In this document: piece by piece, positions 1 to 8,061 of the stretch
How positions within the stretch are numbered: the stretch's first letter is position 1
Layout: each line of letters begins with the position of its first letter
Assembly: GCA_943370385.1 (NCBI GenBank)
Contig: CALRQT020000001.1
Span: 240,219 to 304,218 of the forward strand
Reading direction: 5' to 3'
DNA: 64,000 bases
From: BAIKAL-G1 sp943370385
Lineage (GTDB): Bacteria > Cyanobacteriota > Cyanobacteriia > PCC-6307 > Cyanobiaceae
Program-made: the position numbers and the translations under genes
The notes under the pieces: model-generated
The model's database searches: none
The model's input: only the letters and a program-made list of their open reading frames with translations
What the model was told of the DNA's origin: nothing

Positions 1-759
1 GAAGCCGGGCGAGCAGGCCCGGGCAAAGCGGTCCATGAAGGCGTCCCGATCCAGGGCCGTTCCAGGGCCGTCGCCTGCTGGGTTGGCCCCCGCAGCGTCG
101 CCCGTGCCGCTGGCGAGGATGTAGTCGCTCACCATCTGGGCTTCCGCCAGGTCGAGCACCACCAGGTAGGTGCCGGCAAAGGAGCTGGTGGCGAGGGTTT
201 CCTCGTGCTTCACCTTGCCGTGAATGATCGAGGTGAAGGCATGCTTTTTGTGCTTCTCCACCGTGTTCCACACCTTGGAGACCCAGGGGCAGGTGGTATC
301 CACGATGTGGCAGCCCCGCTCGTTGAGCAGCTGCATCTCCTGCACGGTGGCGCCAAAGGCCGGCAGGATCACCACGTCGCCGCTGGCCACATCGGAAAAG
401 TCCTTCACCCCTTCCTCCACCGGGATGAACAGCACATCCATCTCGCGCAGATGGTGGTTCACCGAGGGGTTATGGATGATCTCGTTGGTGATCCACAGCC
501 GTTCGGTGGGGTAGTGGCGCCGGGTTTCGTAGGCCATGGCCACGGCCCGCTCCACGCCCCAGCAGAAGCCGAAGGCCTCGGCCAGCTTGACGCTCAGGCG
601 CCCGTGCTCGAGGGCGTAGCCGTTTTCGCGGATCTTGGCGACCAGATCGCTCTGGTAGGCCTGCTCCAAGCTGCCGGCCACCTCTTCGGCGCGGCCAAAA
701 CCACGGCGGTTGTAGCGCTCCGAGTGGTGCAGCGATCGCTTGAAGGCATGGGTATCCAC
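1..759 (-). CDS. ispH: 4-hydroxy-3-methylbut-2-enyl diphosphate reductase (IspH), 3' end outside the window
   Basis: IspH is the iron-sulfur enzyme of the last MEP-pathway step, making IPP and DMAPP from HMBPP for carotenoid, phytol and quinone synthesis. The visible 253 residues start MDTHAFKRSLHHSERYNRRG and continue with AEAFGFCWGVERAV, which holds the first cluster cysteine, then ITNEIIHNP and VDTTCPWVSKVW with the second conserved cysteine. The third cysteine should lie near or beyond the window edge. The start is a GTG at 759; an in-frame GTG four codons upstream is possible, but the chosen start gives the N-terminus usual in Synechococcus homologues. The frame is open to base 1, so the gene is cut only by the window boundary. 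Confidence 0.93.
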   Translation of the reverse strand, partial: MDTHAFKRSLHHSERYNRRGFGRAEEVAGSLEQAYQSDLVAKIRENGYALEHGRLSVKLAEAFGFCWGVERAVAMAYETRRHYPTERLWITNEIIHNPSVNHHLREMDVLFIPVEEGVKDFSDVASGDVVILPAFGATVQEMQLLNERGCHIVDTTCPWVSKVWNTVEKHKKHAFTSIIHGKVKHEETLATSSFAGTYLVVLDLAEAQMVSDYILASGTGDAAGANPAGDGPGTALDRDAFMDRFARACSPGF

Positions 760-909
760 AGGGCTGATCACGGCTTGCGGCAACTCTATGGGGCCCGGCT
801 GACCGGCTGCCGGTCCCAGCGTTCAGACCGTCAACTAGCCCTTAACCCGCAGGGCCCCCGCCCGCCTGGGGCCCCTGGCCGCAAGCCCGAGCCCATGTAC
901 CGGGCCCAA

Positions 910-937
910 TAAAAGCCCCCGGTGGGAACCGGGGGCT
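910..937 (-). terminator. Rho-independent terminator of the PII-amt operon
   Basis: A perfect 10-bp stem (914-923 with 928-937) encloses a 4-base loop. On the minus strand it is followed by TTTTATT. It lies about 45 bases past the stop codon of the PII gene, so it should end the amt-PII transcript before ispH. Confidence 0.85.
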
Positions 938-980
938 AGGAACTCCTGGGGGGCGAGGCTTAAACGCCCAAGCTCAGGCT

Positions 981-1319
981 TCAGATCGCCGCATCACCCC
1001 GTTCGCCGGTGCGGATGCGGATGGCGGTTTCCACGGGCATCACGAAGATCTTGCCGTCGCCGATTTCGCCGGTGCGAGCGGCTCCGGTGATCGCTTCGAT
1101 CGCCGATTCCACCTTCTCGTCGGTCACAACGATGGTGAGTTTCACCTTCGGCAGGAAGTCGACGGTGAACTCATTGCCGCGATAACGCTCCACCTGTCCT
1201 TTCTGGCGGCCGAAACCGCGGGCCTCACAAACGGTGAGACCAACAACATCAACGGCAACCAGAGCCGTTTTAACGGCATCGAGCTTGGAGGGACGAATGA
1301 GTGCTGTGATTTGTTTCAT
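981..1319 (-). CDS. PII signal protein linked to amt (GlnK-like), lacking the usual T-loop modification residues
   Basis: This 112-residue protein is a PII-family nitrogen and energy sensor, a trimer that binds ATP/ADP and 2-oxoglutarate and controls targets such as Amt channels. The family signature FGRQKGQVERYRG, Lys58 and the C-terminal IRIRTGERG nucleotide-binding stretch are all present. Two T-loop residues differ from canonical cyanobacterial GlnB: position 49 is Asn, not the phosphorylated Ser, and position 51 is Phe, not the Tyr uridylylated in proteobacteria. It follows amt by 7 bases on the same strand, the standard amtB-glnK arrangement. I infer an Amt-dedicated PII paralogue that cannot be modified at the classical sites. 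A regular glnB may exist elsewhere; this could also be the only PII. Confidence 0.93.
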   Translation of the reverse strand: MKQITALIRPSKLDAVKTALVAVDVVGLTVCEARGFGRQKGQVERYRGNEFTVDFLPKVKLTIVVTDEKVESAIEAITGAARTGEIGDGKIFVMPVETAIRIRTGERGDAAI

Positions 1320-1326
1320 GGATGCC

Positions 1327-2778
1327 TCAGTACGTCATTGGATCGTAGGCCTCTTCGCCGTGGGCGACGAAGTCAAGGCCGCGCTCCTCATCCTCCGGAG
1401 TGACCCGCAGGCCCACCACGGCTCCAACCACCCAGAGAATGATCGCCGTGCCCAGGCCAACGAATCCGTAGGTGATCAGCACAGCTTTGAGTTGGGCGAT
1501 GCACATGGCTGCATTGCCACCGGCGGCGAGGATCTCAGCCGATTTGGGGAAGTAATCGGCAGGAACCAGGGCTGGGACTGCCAGGGCACCGGTGAGGATG
1601 GCGCCGACCGTGCCACCGATGCCATGAACCATGAACGCGTCGAGGGAGTCATCGAGTTTGATCGATGACTTCACTTGAACAGCGACAAAGCAAGCGGCGG
1701 CGGCGGCGGCACCAATCAATAGGGCCTGGGGCATGTAGACAAAACCAGCTGCGGGGGTGATGCCCACCAGGCCAGCAACGGCTCCAGTGGCAGCACCGAC
1801 GGCGGTCGGTTTGCCATCTTTGAACCACTCAATCAGGCACCAAGCCAGCATGGCCGCAGAGGCCGCAGCGGTGGTGGTGAGGAAGGAGAGACCAGCGCCC
1901 TTGGCAGCGAAGTAGCTGGCGCCGTTGAAGCCAAACCAACCAAACCAGAGCAGGCCGGCACCCAGCAGGATGAAAGGCACGTTGTGGGGAGGACGCTTGC
2001 TTTCGGGGAAGTTGGTGCGGGGACCAACAATCGCTGCCGACACAAGGGCTGCCACACCGGCGGCAATGTGAACCACGGTGCCGCCGGCGAAATCGATGGC
2101 GCCGATTTCACCAAAGGGACCGATGTAGCCGCCACCCCAGACCATGTGGCACATGGGGCAATAGATGAAAATGCTCCAGAGCAGCGAGAACCAGAACCAG
2201 GCCTTGAAGTTGATGCGCTCAACCACCGCGCCAGAAATCAGCGCCGGGGTGATGATCGCAAACATGCCCTGGAAGAGGGCAAAGGAACTGGCGCTGATGT
2301 TGAAGCCATCGGCGAGGGGGGCCGAGCCATCAGGACCGCCCACCCCGTTGAGCCACATGAACTCCAGACCGCCAATGAAGGGGCTCTTGAAGCTGAGGCC
2401 GAAGGAGAGGCTGTAGCCGATCACGACCCAGGCCACCCCGATGAGCCCCATCAGGAAGAAGCTCATCATCATCGTGTTGAGCACGTTCTTGGCGCGCGTG
2501 AAGCCGCCGTAGAAGAACGCCAAACCTGGGGTCATCAACAGCACCAGGGCCGACCCCATCAGCATCAGCAGGGTGTCGGCGCCGTCGGTGACTGCCTTGG
2601 CCAGGGCCGCATGGGCGGAGCCAGCCATCAGGGGAACCAGGCCAGCGCCAGCAGCCAACAGGATCACGGCGTAGCGCCGCAGTTGGGGCTCCTGAACCCC
2701 GGCTAGGAGCCGGAGGCGGAATTGATCGAAGGTGGCAAGCGGTGTTGGTCCACCGCCCGCCATCGGGGCGTGAGTCAT
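1327..2778 (-). CDS. amt: Ammonium transporter, Amt family
   Basis: The 483-residue protein is an Amt/Rh ammonium channel of the plasma membrane. A charged N-terminus and a signal-peptide-like segment ending near ...GSAHA (about residue 57) precede the eleven-helix channel domain. Family motifs include LMTPGLAFFYGGF, the GGxVVHIAAG segment (FAGGTVVHIAAGVAALV) and the late HGIGGTVGAILTG segment with the second pore-region histidine. The PII gene follows within 7 bases, so the two are co-transcribed. A perfect NtcA-type palindrome lies 61 bases upstream of the start, which fits nitrogen-starvation control. The start ATG at 2778 gives a leader of normal length for cyanobacterial Amt1. Confidence 0.96.
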   Translation of the reverse strand: MTHAPMAGGGPTPLATFDQFRLRLLAGVQEPQLRRYAVILLAAGAGLVPLMAGSAHAALAKAVTDGADTLLMLMGSALVLLMTPGLAFFYGGFTRAKNVLNTMMMSFFLMGLIGVAWVVIGYSLSFGLSFKSPFIGGLEFMWLNGVGGPDGSAPLADGFNISASSFALFQGMFAIITPALISGAVVERINFKAWFWFSLLWSIFIYCPMCHMVWGGGYIGPFGEIGAIDFAGGTVVHIAAGVAALVSAAIVGPRTNFPESKRPPHNVPFILLGAGLLWFGWFGFNGASYFAAKGAGLSFLTTTAAASAAMLAWCLIEWFKDGKPTAVGAATGAVAGLVGITPAAGFVYMPQALLIGAAAAAACFVAVQVKSSIKLDDSLDAFMVHGIGGTVGAILTGALAVPALVPADYFPKSAEILAAGGNAAMCIAQLKAVLITYGFVGLGTAIILWVVGAVVGLRVTPEDEERGLDFVAHGEEAYDPMTY

Positions 2779-2839
2779 GAAGGGGGTAGGCCTCTTCGGT
2801 TATCGCCCAGTACCTTCCCCGCTTGCGATGGCTTCATCT

Positions 2840-2853
2840 GTATCGAGCTGTAC
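2840..2853 (-). promoter_or_regulatory. NtcA-binding box upstream of amt
   Basis: The plus strand reads GTATCGAGCTGTAC, a perfect GTA-N8-TAC match to the NtcA consensus. It lies in the 108-base spacer between sfsA and amt, 61 bases from the amt start. I do not see a clear TAN3T -10 box 22-24 bases downstream (a weak GATAAC lies further on), so the promoter class is unclear. The regulator itself, ntcA, is encoded at 23951-24688. Confidence 0.7.
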
Positions 2854-2886
2854 CAAAACTAGAGTTGGCTCCTGGGGAGGTGTCAT

Positions 2887-3645
2887 TCAGCTGTGGGGCT
2901 GAACGGCCGCTAGGCCCAGCCAATGAATGGCCGTGGCCGAGAAGCCGTAGACGCAAGGCAGCACCTCCACCCCGGCATCAAGGGCCTGGCGGAACAGCTC
3001 GCCATAGAGGGGGTCGGCCTGGTCGCCCGGCGCAAAGCGGCTCACATCGGCGCGGCTGAGGCAGGGCAGCAGTACGGCCCGGGCGTCAGGCAGCAGGGCG
3101 GTGAGCTCCTCCAGGTGTTTCTGGCCTCGCTCGGTGACCGTGTCGGGGAACAGGGCCAACTCGCCTGCGCTCCAGGTGGTGTTTTTCACTTCCAGGTAGA
3201 TCGGCCGCGGGTCGGCGTTGGCGGCGCTGGGGCTGAGCAGCAGGTCGATGCGGCTGCGGCGATTCAGCCCGTAGGGCACCTCGGCGCGGATCGAGTCGAT
3301 CGGCCCGAGCCAGGGTTCGAGCAGACCGGCAACGATCGTGGCTTTCACGAGGTGGTTGGGCAGGGCTGTATTGATGCCCACCCAGAGCGGCTCGCCCGAG
3401 GCGCCCATCACCTCGGCCTGCTCCCAGGTCCAGGCCAGCTTGCGCGTCGGCGAGGGGGCATGGCGGAGGCGCACCCGGCCGCCGGGATGGAGCACGCCGG
3501 TCATCGGGCCGGTGTTGGGGCAGTGGGCGGTCACCACCTCGCCGCTGGCCAGCTCCACATCGGCCAGGAAGCGCTTGTAGCGCTTCACCAATACCCCGTC
3601 CACCAGCCCCTCCAGGGGCCAGACCAGCTCCCCTGGACCCGCCAT
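2887..3645 (-). CDS. sfsA: SfsA family protein (sugar fermentation stimulation protein homologue)
   Basis: The 252-residue product matches SfsA, a conserved family with an OB-like N-terminal part and a PD-(D/E)XK nuclease-like core whose physiological role is poorly defined. Visible motifs are RYKRFLADVEL near the N-terminus, AHCPNTGPMTGVL, the RRSRIDLLL strand and YLEVKNTTW, which carries the E-x-K of the nuclease fold. The open frame extends 92 codons further upstream, but that part is low in complexity and would overlap the divergent murJ leader. The ATG at 3645 gives the normal family length. murJ is divergent, 163 bases away. Confidence 0.9.
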   Translation of the reverse strand: MAGPGELVWPLEGLVDGVLVKRYKRFLADVELASGEVVTAHCPNTGPMTGVLHPGGRVRLRHAPSPTRKLAWTWEQAEVMGASGEPLWVGINTALPNHLVKATIVAGLLEPWLGPIDSIRAEVPYGLNRRSRIDLLLSPSAANADPRPIYLEVKNTTWSAGELALFPDTVTERGQKHLEELTALLPDARAVLLPCLSRADVSRFAPGDQADPLYGELFRQALDAGVEVLPCVYGFSATAIHWLGLAAVQPHS

Positions 3646-3808
3646 CAAGGTGGACGCTGGCCCCTCTCTAGGCGCCTGGGCTGGGCTGGGGGCCGTCGGG
3701 GGCATGGGGGAGCCGGCTGGAGCCGGCTTGCTGTCCGGCGGATCGGCCCATGGTGGCGTGCGCCCGGACGGGAGAATCGGCGTCAGTGAATGGCCGCGGC
3801 CCGACTGG

Positions 3809-5434
3809 ATGGCGAAATCCCTGCGCCGCATTGCCCTGGTGGTGGCCGTGGCGACGGCCCTCAGCAAGGTGGCAGGCCTGGTGCGGCAGACGGCGATCGC
3901 CGCCGCCTTCGGCGTTGGCATCGTTTACGACGCCTACAACTACGCCTACGTCCTGCCCGGCTTTCTGTTGGTGTTGCTGGGGGGCATCAACGGTCCCTTC
4001 CATAGCGCCATGGTGAGTGTGTTGGCGCGGCGGCCCCGGGAGGAGGGGGCCCATGTGCTGGCCACGATCAACACCCTGGTGGGGGTGGCGCTTGTTGGCG
4101 TCACCGTGCTGCTGGTGGTGGCCGCCGATCCGCTGATCACCCTGGTGGGCCCCGGTCTCGATGGACCGCGCCATGCCATCGCCGTGCTCGAGCTGCGCTG
4201 GATGGCGCCGATGGCCCTGCTGGCGGGCCTGATTGGCCTTGGCTTTGGCGCCCTGAATGCCGCCGATGAGTTCTGGTTGCCCTCGGTGAGCCCCCTGCTC
4301 TCCAGCCTGGCCGTGATCGCTGGCCTGGGCCTGCTCTGGTGGCAACTCGGACCGGCGATCGCCCTACTGGAGAAGGCCGTGCTGGGGGGGGCGGTGCTGG
4401 CGGGCAGCACCCTGCTCGGTGCCCTGTTGCAGTGGTTGATCCAGTTGCCGGCCTTGGCCCGCCAGGGATTGCACCAGTTCTCCCTGTCTTGGGATTGGCG
4501 CCATCCGGGGGTGCAGGAGGTGTTGAAGGTGATGGGTCCGGCCACCCTCTCCTCGGGGATGTTGCAGATCAACGTGTTCACCGATCTGTTCTTCGCCAGC
4601 GGCATTGTTGGCGCCGCGGCCGGCCTGGGCTACGCCAACCTGCTGGTGCAGACGCCCCTGGGCCTGCTCTCGAACGTGCTGTTGGTGCCGCTGCTGCCGG
4701 TGTTTGCCCGGCTCACGGCCCCCGGCGACAGGCCAGAACTGGTGACCCGCATCCGCCAGGGCCTAATGGCCTCCAGCGCCACGATGCTGCCCCTCGGCGC
4801 CCTGATGGTGGCCCTGGCAGGCCCGATTGTTGGCCTGGTCTATGAGCGCGGCGCCTTCGACGTGCAGGCGGCCCGGCTGGTGGGCGGCTTGCTGATGGCC
4901 TACGGGGTTGGCATGCCGGCCTATCTGGGCCGCGATGTGCTGGTGCGCGTCTTCTATGCCCTCGGCGATGGCACCACCCCGTTCCGGTTCTCGATGGCGG
5001 GCATCGGCCTGAATGTGGTGTTCGACTGGTTGCTGGTGGGCGGGCCGACCCCTTGGGGGCTGCAGCTGCCGGCCTTGAATTTCGGGGCGCCGGGGTTGGT
5101 GTTGGCCACCGTGGCGGTGAACGTGATCACCTGCCTGCTGCTGCTGCTGGCCCTGCAGTCGCGGCTGGGCGGTCTGCCCCTGCGCCGCTGGGGTCGCGAC
5201 AGCCTGCTGTTGCTCGGATCGGCCGTCCTCGGTGGCCTGGTCGCCTGGGTTCTTGCCAGCACGGTGCCCTGGCCCCAGGGGCTGGTGGGCAAGTTGCTCA
5301 ATTGCGGCCTCAGCGGCGGCCTGGGCCTGGGGGCTTACGGGCTGCTGGCTTCTGCTGCCGGGGTGCAAGAGGCGCGCGAGTTCACGGTTCAGATCCGTCG
5401 CCAGCTGGCCCAGCGGCTCAAGTTCCGGCGCTGA
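3809..5434 (+). CDS. murJ: Lipid II flippase MurJ
   Basis: MurJ flips the peptidoglycan precursor lipid II across the plasma membrane. The 541-residue protein is a MOP-superfamily membrane protein with about 14 predicted segments. It opens with MAKSLRRIALVVAVATALSK, followed by the diagnostic GLVRQ and AAAFG region and by LPGFLLVLLGGINGPFHSA. The frame is open for 53 codons further upstream, but that stretch is proline/glycine-rich and overlaps the sfsA leader; the start at 3809 matches picocyanobacterial homologues. It stands alone, followed by minus-strand small genes. Confidence 0.93.
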   Translation: MAKSLRRIALVVAVATALSKVAGLVRQTAIAAAFGVGIVYDAYNYAYVLPGFLLVLLGGINGPFHSAMVSVLARRPREEGAHVLATINTLVGVALVGVTVLLVVAADPLITLVGPGLDGPRHAIAVLELRWMAPMALLAGLIGLGFGALNAADEFWLPSVSPLLSSLAVIAGLGLLWWQLGPAIALLEKAVLGGAVLAGSTLLGALLQWLIQLPALARQGLHQFSLSWDWRHPGVQEVLKVMGPATLSSGMLQINVFTDLFFASGIVGAAAGLGYANLLVQTPLGLLSNVLLVPLLPVFARLTAPGDRPELVTRIRQGLMASSATMLPLGALMVALAGPIVGLVYERGAFDVQAARLVGGLLMAYGVGMPAYLGRDVLVRVFYALGDGTTPFRFSMAGIGLNVVFDWLLVGGPTPWGLQLPALNFGAPGLVLATVAVNVITCLLLLLALQSRLGGLPLRRWGRDSLLLLGSAVLGGLVAWVLASTVPWPQGLVGKLLNCGLSGGLGLGAYGLLASAAGVQEAREFTVQIRRQLAQRLKFRR

Positions 5435-5473
5435 TCGCCTCTGGGCTGAACCAGCGCGGCCGCCCAGGCAGGT

Positions 5474-5728
5474 TCAGGAGCCCACCTGCCGCTCTTCGCG
5501 CACCTGCACCGGGATCTCCAGGTGGTTGCGGCCCAGCAGCTTGGGTCCTTCGATCGAGAGAATCCGCGCTTCGATGCCGAAATCCTTAAAGGCCGTTTCC
5601 AGCTCCTGGATCAGGGCCTTCTCCACCTGGGCTTCGGCATCAACCACCTTGCCGATTAGGCGGCTGCCCAGGGGGCCGATCCGCTGACGCATCACCTCGC
5701 GGGCGTTGGTGACCTCGATAACCAGCAC
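5474..5728 (-). CDS. Conserved cyanobacterial hypothetical protein (84 aa)
   Basis: I know of no function for this small soluble protein. It has a helical centre (RLIGKVVDAEAQVEKALIQE) and ends with alternating beta-type residues (HLEIPVQVREERQVGS). A GTG at 5728 gives an 84-residue product; an ATG eleven codons inside is the alternative. The open frame continues upstream, but only with proline-rich sequence. It is convergent with murJ and lies 83 bases after the DUF3181 gene on the same strand, so the three small minus-strand genes at 5474-6379 may form one operon. Confidence 0.7.
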   Translation of the reverse strand: MLVIEVTNAREVMRQRIGPLGSRLIGKVVDAEAQVEKALIQELETAFKDFGIEARILSIEGPKLLGRNHLEIPVQVREERQVGS

Positions 5729-5811
5729 TGGGCCACGGCAGCTGGGCCAAACCCTATCGGCCGGATCAAGCCCCGGCCGGAAGCTGTCATGACCTCGGTG
5801 TTTAAGCCGGC

Positions 5812-6102
5812 TCAGCGGCTGTAGGGCTCCAGCAGATCCTCCAGATCCTGAAGTTGGCCTGGGGGGATCAGGCGGGCCAGGGGCAGGCGGCTGCTGCCGC
5901 CGCCAATCGGCACCTGCAGGGCTTCGAGGGCCTGGCGGGCACAGACCGCCGCGCCCTGGTCGAGCCGGGCGGCACATTCGATCGCGAGCGGTTCGGCCAG
6001 GGCGGCATCGCCCAGGTAGAGGTGCCAGCCGCCGATCTGGATGTAGAGCCGATCGGCCAGTTCGGCGGTCAATTCGCGGATGGCTTGGGGGCTGAGGGCC
6101 AT
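5812..6102 (-). CDS. DUF3181 family protein
   Basis: The 96-residue protein matches DUF3181, a family of unknown function found in cyanobacteria. Recognisable stretches are IRELTAELADRLYIQIGGWH, LYLGDAALAEPLA and GGGSSRLPLARLIPP. It has no membrane segment or signal peptide. The start ATG at 6102 is preferred over upstream in-frame codons, which encode unrelated low-complexity sequence. It lies 25 bases downstream of the next minus-strand gene. Confidence 0.8.
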   Translation of the reverse strand: MALSPQAIRELTAELADRLYIQIGGWHLYLGDAALAEPLAIECAARLDQGAAVCARQALEALQVPIGGGSSRLPLARLIPPGQLQDLEDLLEPYSR

Positions 6103-6127
6103 GGGATCACCTGCCGCAGTGCTGTGC

Positions 6128-6379
6128 TCAGGATGGATCCAGGGGCTCCGGGTTGGGGCGCTGCTGCAACACAAGCAGCAGCTGCACCAGCCAGATCAGG
6201 GCCCAGGTGCCCGTGAGCCAGCCCAGTTGGGGCCAGGGATGGCGCATCCCCTGCACAAACCAGAGCCCGCTGTTCACCGCAGCAAACACCCCGCCATGGA
6301 GGCAGAGATTGACGATGCGGGCGAAATGCCGGTAGGTGGGGTCGGTGGGATCGGCGGGGCCGTACCAGCGGATCGGCAT
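6128..6379 (-). CDS. Small membrane protein with two transmembrane segments, conserved hypothetical
   Basis: This 83-residue protein has two hydrophobic helices, about residues 24-45 (VNLCLHGGVFAAVNSGLWFV) and 52-71 (LGWLTGTWALIWLVQLLLVL), and a charged N-terminus (MPIRWYGPADPTDPTYRHF). The layout resembles 2TM-type small membrane proteins, but I cannot name a function. It is the first gene of a possible three-gene minus-strand unit. Confidence 0.7.
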   Translation of the reverse strand: MPIRWYGPADPTDPTYRHFARIVNLCLHGGVFAAVNSGLWFVQGMRHPWPQLGWLTGTWALIWLVQLLLVLQQRPNPEPLDPS

Positions 6380-6505
6380 GGGTGGGTTCCGCAGACGGAA
6401 AAGGGGTGTGGCCCGATTGTGGCCGTCCTCCGGGCTGGCTGCTTCAGGGCCTGCGGCGGGCAGGTTGACGGATGGGCCCCCCGTGAGCCAAGAATGGCTA
6501 GGTAA

Positions 6506-6579
6506 GCGCTTGTAGCTCAGCGGATTAGAGCATCTGACTACGGATCAGAGGGTCGGGAGTTCGAATCTCTCCAGGCGCG
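6506..6579 (+). tRNA. tRNA-Arg (anticodon ACG)
   Basis: A full cloverleaf folds: acceptor GCGCTTG/CAGGCGC, D-arm GCTC...GAGC, anticodon stem TCTGA/TCAGA around loop CTACGGA, and T-arm GGGAG/CTCTC with loop TTCGAAT. The discriminator is G. CCA is not encoded. A terminator follows directly. Confidence 0.96.
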
Positions 6580-6587
6580 TTTTCAGT

Positions 6588-6617
6588 CAAAACCGTCCGT
6601 TAGGGCGGTTTTTTTTT
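6588..6617 (+). terminator. Terminator after tRNA-Arg
   Basis: The hairpin ACCGTCC-GTTA-GGGCGGT (one G-T pair) is followed by nine T residues (6609-6617). It separates the tRNA from glyA, 70 bases further on. Confidence 0.9.
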
Positions 6618-6687
6618 GGCTTCTCGAACAGGTGGCTGCCGCTTGCTGCCCCGTTTCTTACGATCCAATCAACCCAGCAGGCCTCCC

Positions 6688-7977
6688 ATGGCGGACTCCA
6701 ACGGCGTAACCCCCCAGGGGGCCCTGGCCAGCACCGACCCCGCCATCGCGGCCCTGATCTCGCGGGAATTGCTGCGGCAGCAGACCCACCTGGAGCTGAT
6801 TGCCAGCGAGAACTTCACCTCCCCGGCCGTGATGGAAGCCCAGGGTTCGGTGCTCACCAACAAGTACGCCGAGGGCCTACCCCACAAGCGCTACTACGGC
6901 GGCTGCGAACACGTGGACGCGATCGAGGAGTTGGCGATCGAGCGGGCCAAGCGCCTGTTTGGCGCCGCCTGGGCCAACGTGCAGCCCCACAGCGGCGCCC
7001 AGGCCAACTTCGCCGTGTTCCTGGCCCTGCTCCAGCCCGGCGACACGATCCTGGGCATGGACCTCTCCCATGGCGGCCACCTGACCCATGGCTCGCCCGT
7101 GAATGTGTCGGGCAAGTGGTTTAAGGCCGTCCATTACGGCGTCGATCCCGAAACCCAGCAGCTCAACTTTGAGCGCATCCGGGAGCTGGCCCTCGAGCAC
7201 CGGCCCAAGCTGATCATCTGCGGCTACTCGGCCTACCCCCGCACCATCGATTTCGCCGCCTTCCGGGCCATCGCCGATGAGGTGGGCGCCTACCTGCTGG
7301 CCGACATGGCCCACATCGCCGGCCTGGTGGCGGCGGGCGTCCATCCGAGCCCCCTGCCCCATTGCCATGTGGTCACCACCACCACCCACAAGACCCTGCG
7401 CGGGCCCCGGGGCGGCCTGATCCTTTGCAACGACGCCGAGTTCGGTCGCCAGTTCGACAAGGCCGTGTTCCCCGGCAACCAGGGTGGTCCCCTGGAGCAC
7501 GTGATTGCTGCCAAGGCGGTGGCCTTCGGCGAAGCCCTGCAGCCCGCCTTCATCACCTACAGCCAGCAGGTGGTGGCCAATGCCCAGGCCCTGTCCAGCC
7601 GCATCCAGGAGCGGGGCATCGCCGTGGTGTCCGGCGGCACGGACAACCACATCGTGTTGCTGGATCTCCGTTCGATTGGCCTGACCGGCAAGGCGGCGGA
7701 CCTGCTTGTCAGTGGCGTCAACATCACGGCCAACAAAAACACCGTGCCCTTTGATCCCGAGTCGCCCTTCGTGACCAGTGGTTTACGCCTCGGCAGCGCC
7801 GCGATGACCACCCGCGGATTTGACGAGGACGCCTTCCGCGAGGTGGCCGATGTGATCGCCGATCGCCTGCTCAACCCCAGTGATGATGCGATCGAGCTGC
7901 GCTGCCGCCAACGGGTGGCGGCCCTGTGTGAACGCTTCCCCCTCTATGGCGGTCAACGCCAGTTGCAGCCGGCTTGA
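6688..7977 (+). CDS. glyA: Serine hydroxymethyltransferase
   Basis: GlyA is a PLP enzyme that interconverts serine and glycine and loads tetrahydrofolate with one-carbon units; it is also needed in photorespiration. The 429-residue protein shows LELIASENF, NKYAEGLPHKRYYGGCEHVD, the PLP-lysine segment VTTTTHKTLRGPRGG and the Asp-containing LLADMAHIAGLV. The length is typical. The ATG at 6688 is chosen because the 24 upstream in-frame codons include the T-run of the preceding terminator. Confidence 0.97.
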   Translation: MADSNGVTPQGALASTDPAIAALISRELLRQQTHLELIASENFTSPAVMEAQGSVLTNKYAEGLPHKRYYGGCEHVDAIEELAIERAKRLFGAAWANVQPHSGAQANFAVFLALLQPGDTILGMDLSHGGHLTHGSPVNVSGKWFKAVHYGVDPETQQLNFERIRELALEHRPKLIICGYSAYPRTIDFAAFRAIADEVGAYLLADMAHIAGLVAAGVHPSPLPHCHVVTTTTHKTLRGPRGGLILCNDAEFGRQFDKAVFPGNQGGPLEHVIAAKAVAFGEALQPAFITYSQQVVANAQALSSRIQERGIAVVSGGTDNHIVLLDLRSIGLTGKAADLLVSGVNITANKNTVPFDPESPFVTSGLRLGSAAMTTRGFDEDAFREVADVIADRLLNPSDDAIELRCRQRVAALCERFPLYGGQRQLQPA

Positions 7978-8061
7978 GCCTGGCCCGGGCTGCAGGACGC
8001 AGCTGATTAAGCTGGTCACCAACGTCCGTCTCCAGCTGGCAGTTCTCCCCATGGAGCGACC

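Noticed and set aside
759..771. An in-frame GTG four codons upstream as the ispH start.
   Set aside because: The GTG at 759 gives the N-terminus seen in related proteins; the longer form adds an unsupported V-I-S-P.
205..912. A plus-strand frame opposite ispH.
   Set aside because: ispH on the minus strand has clear motifs; this frame runs through its terminator region and has none.
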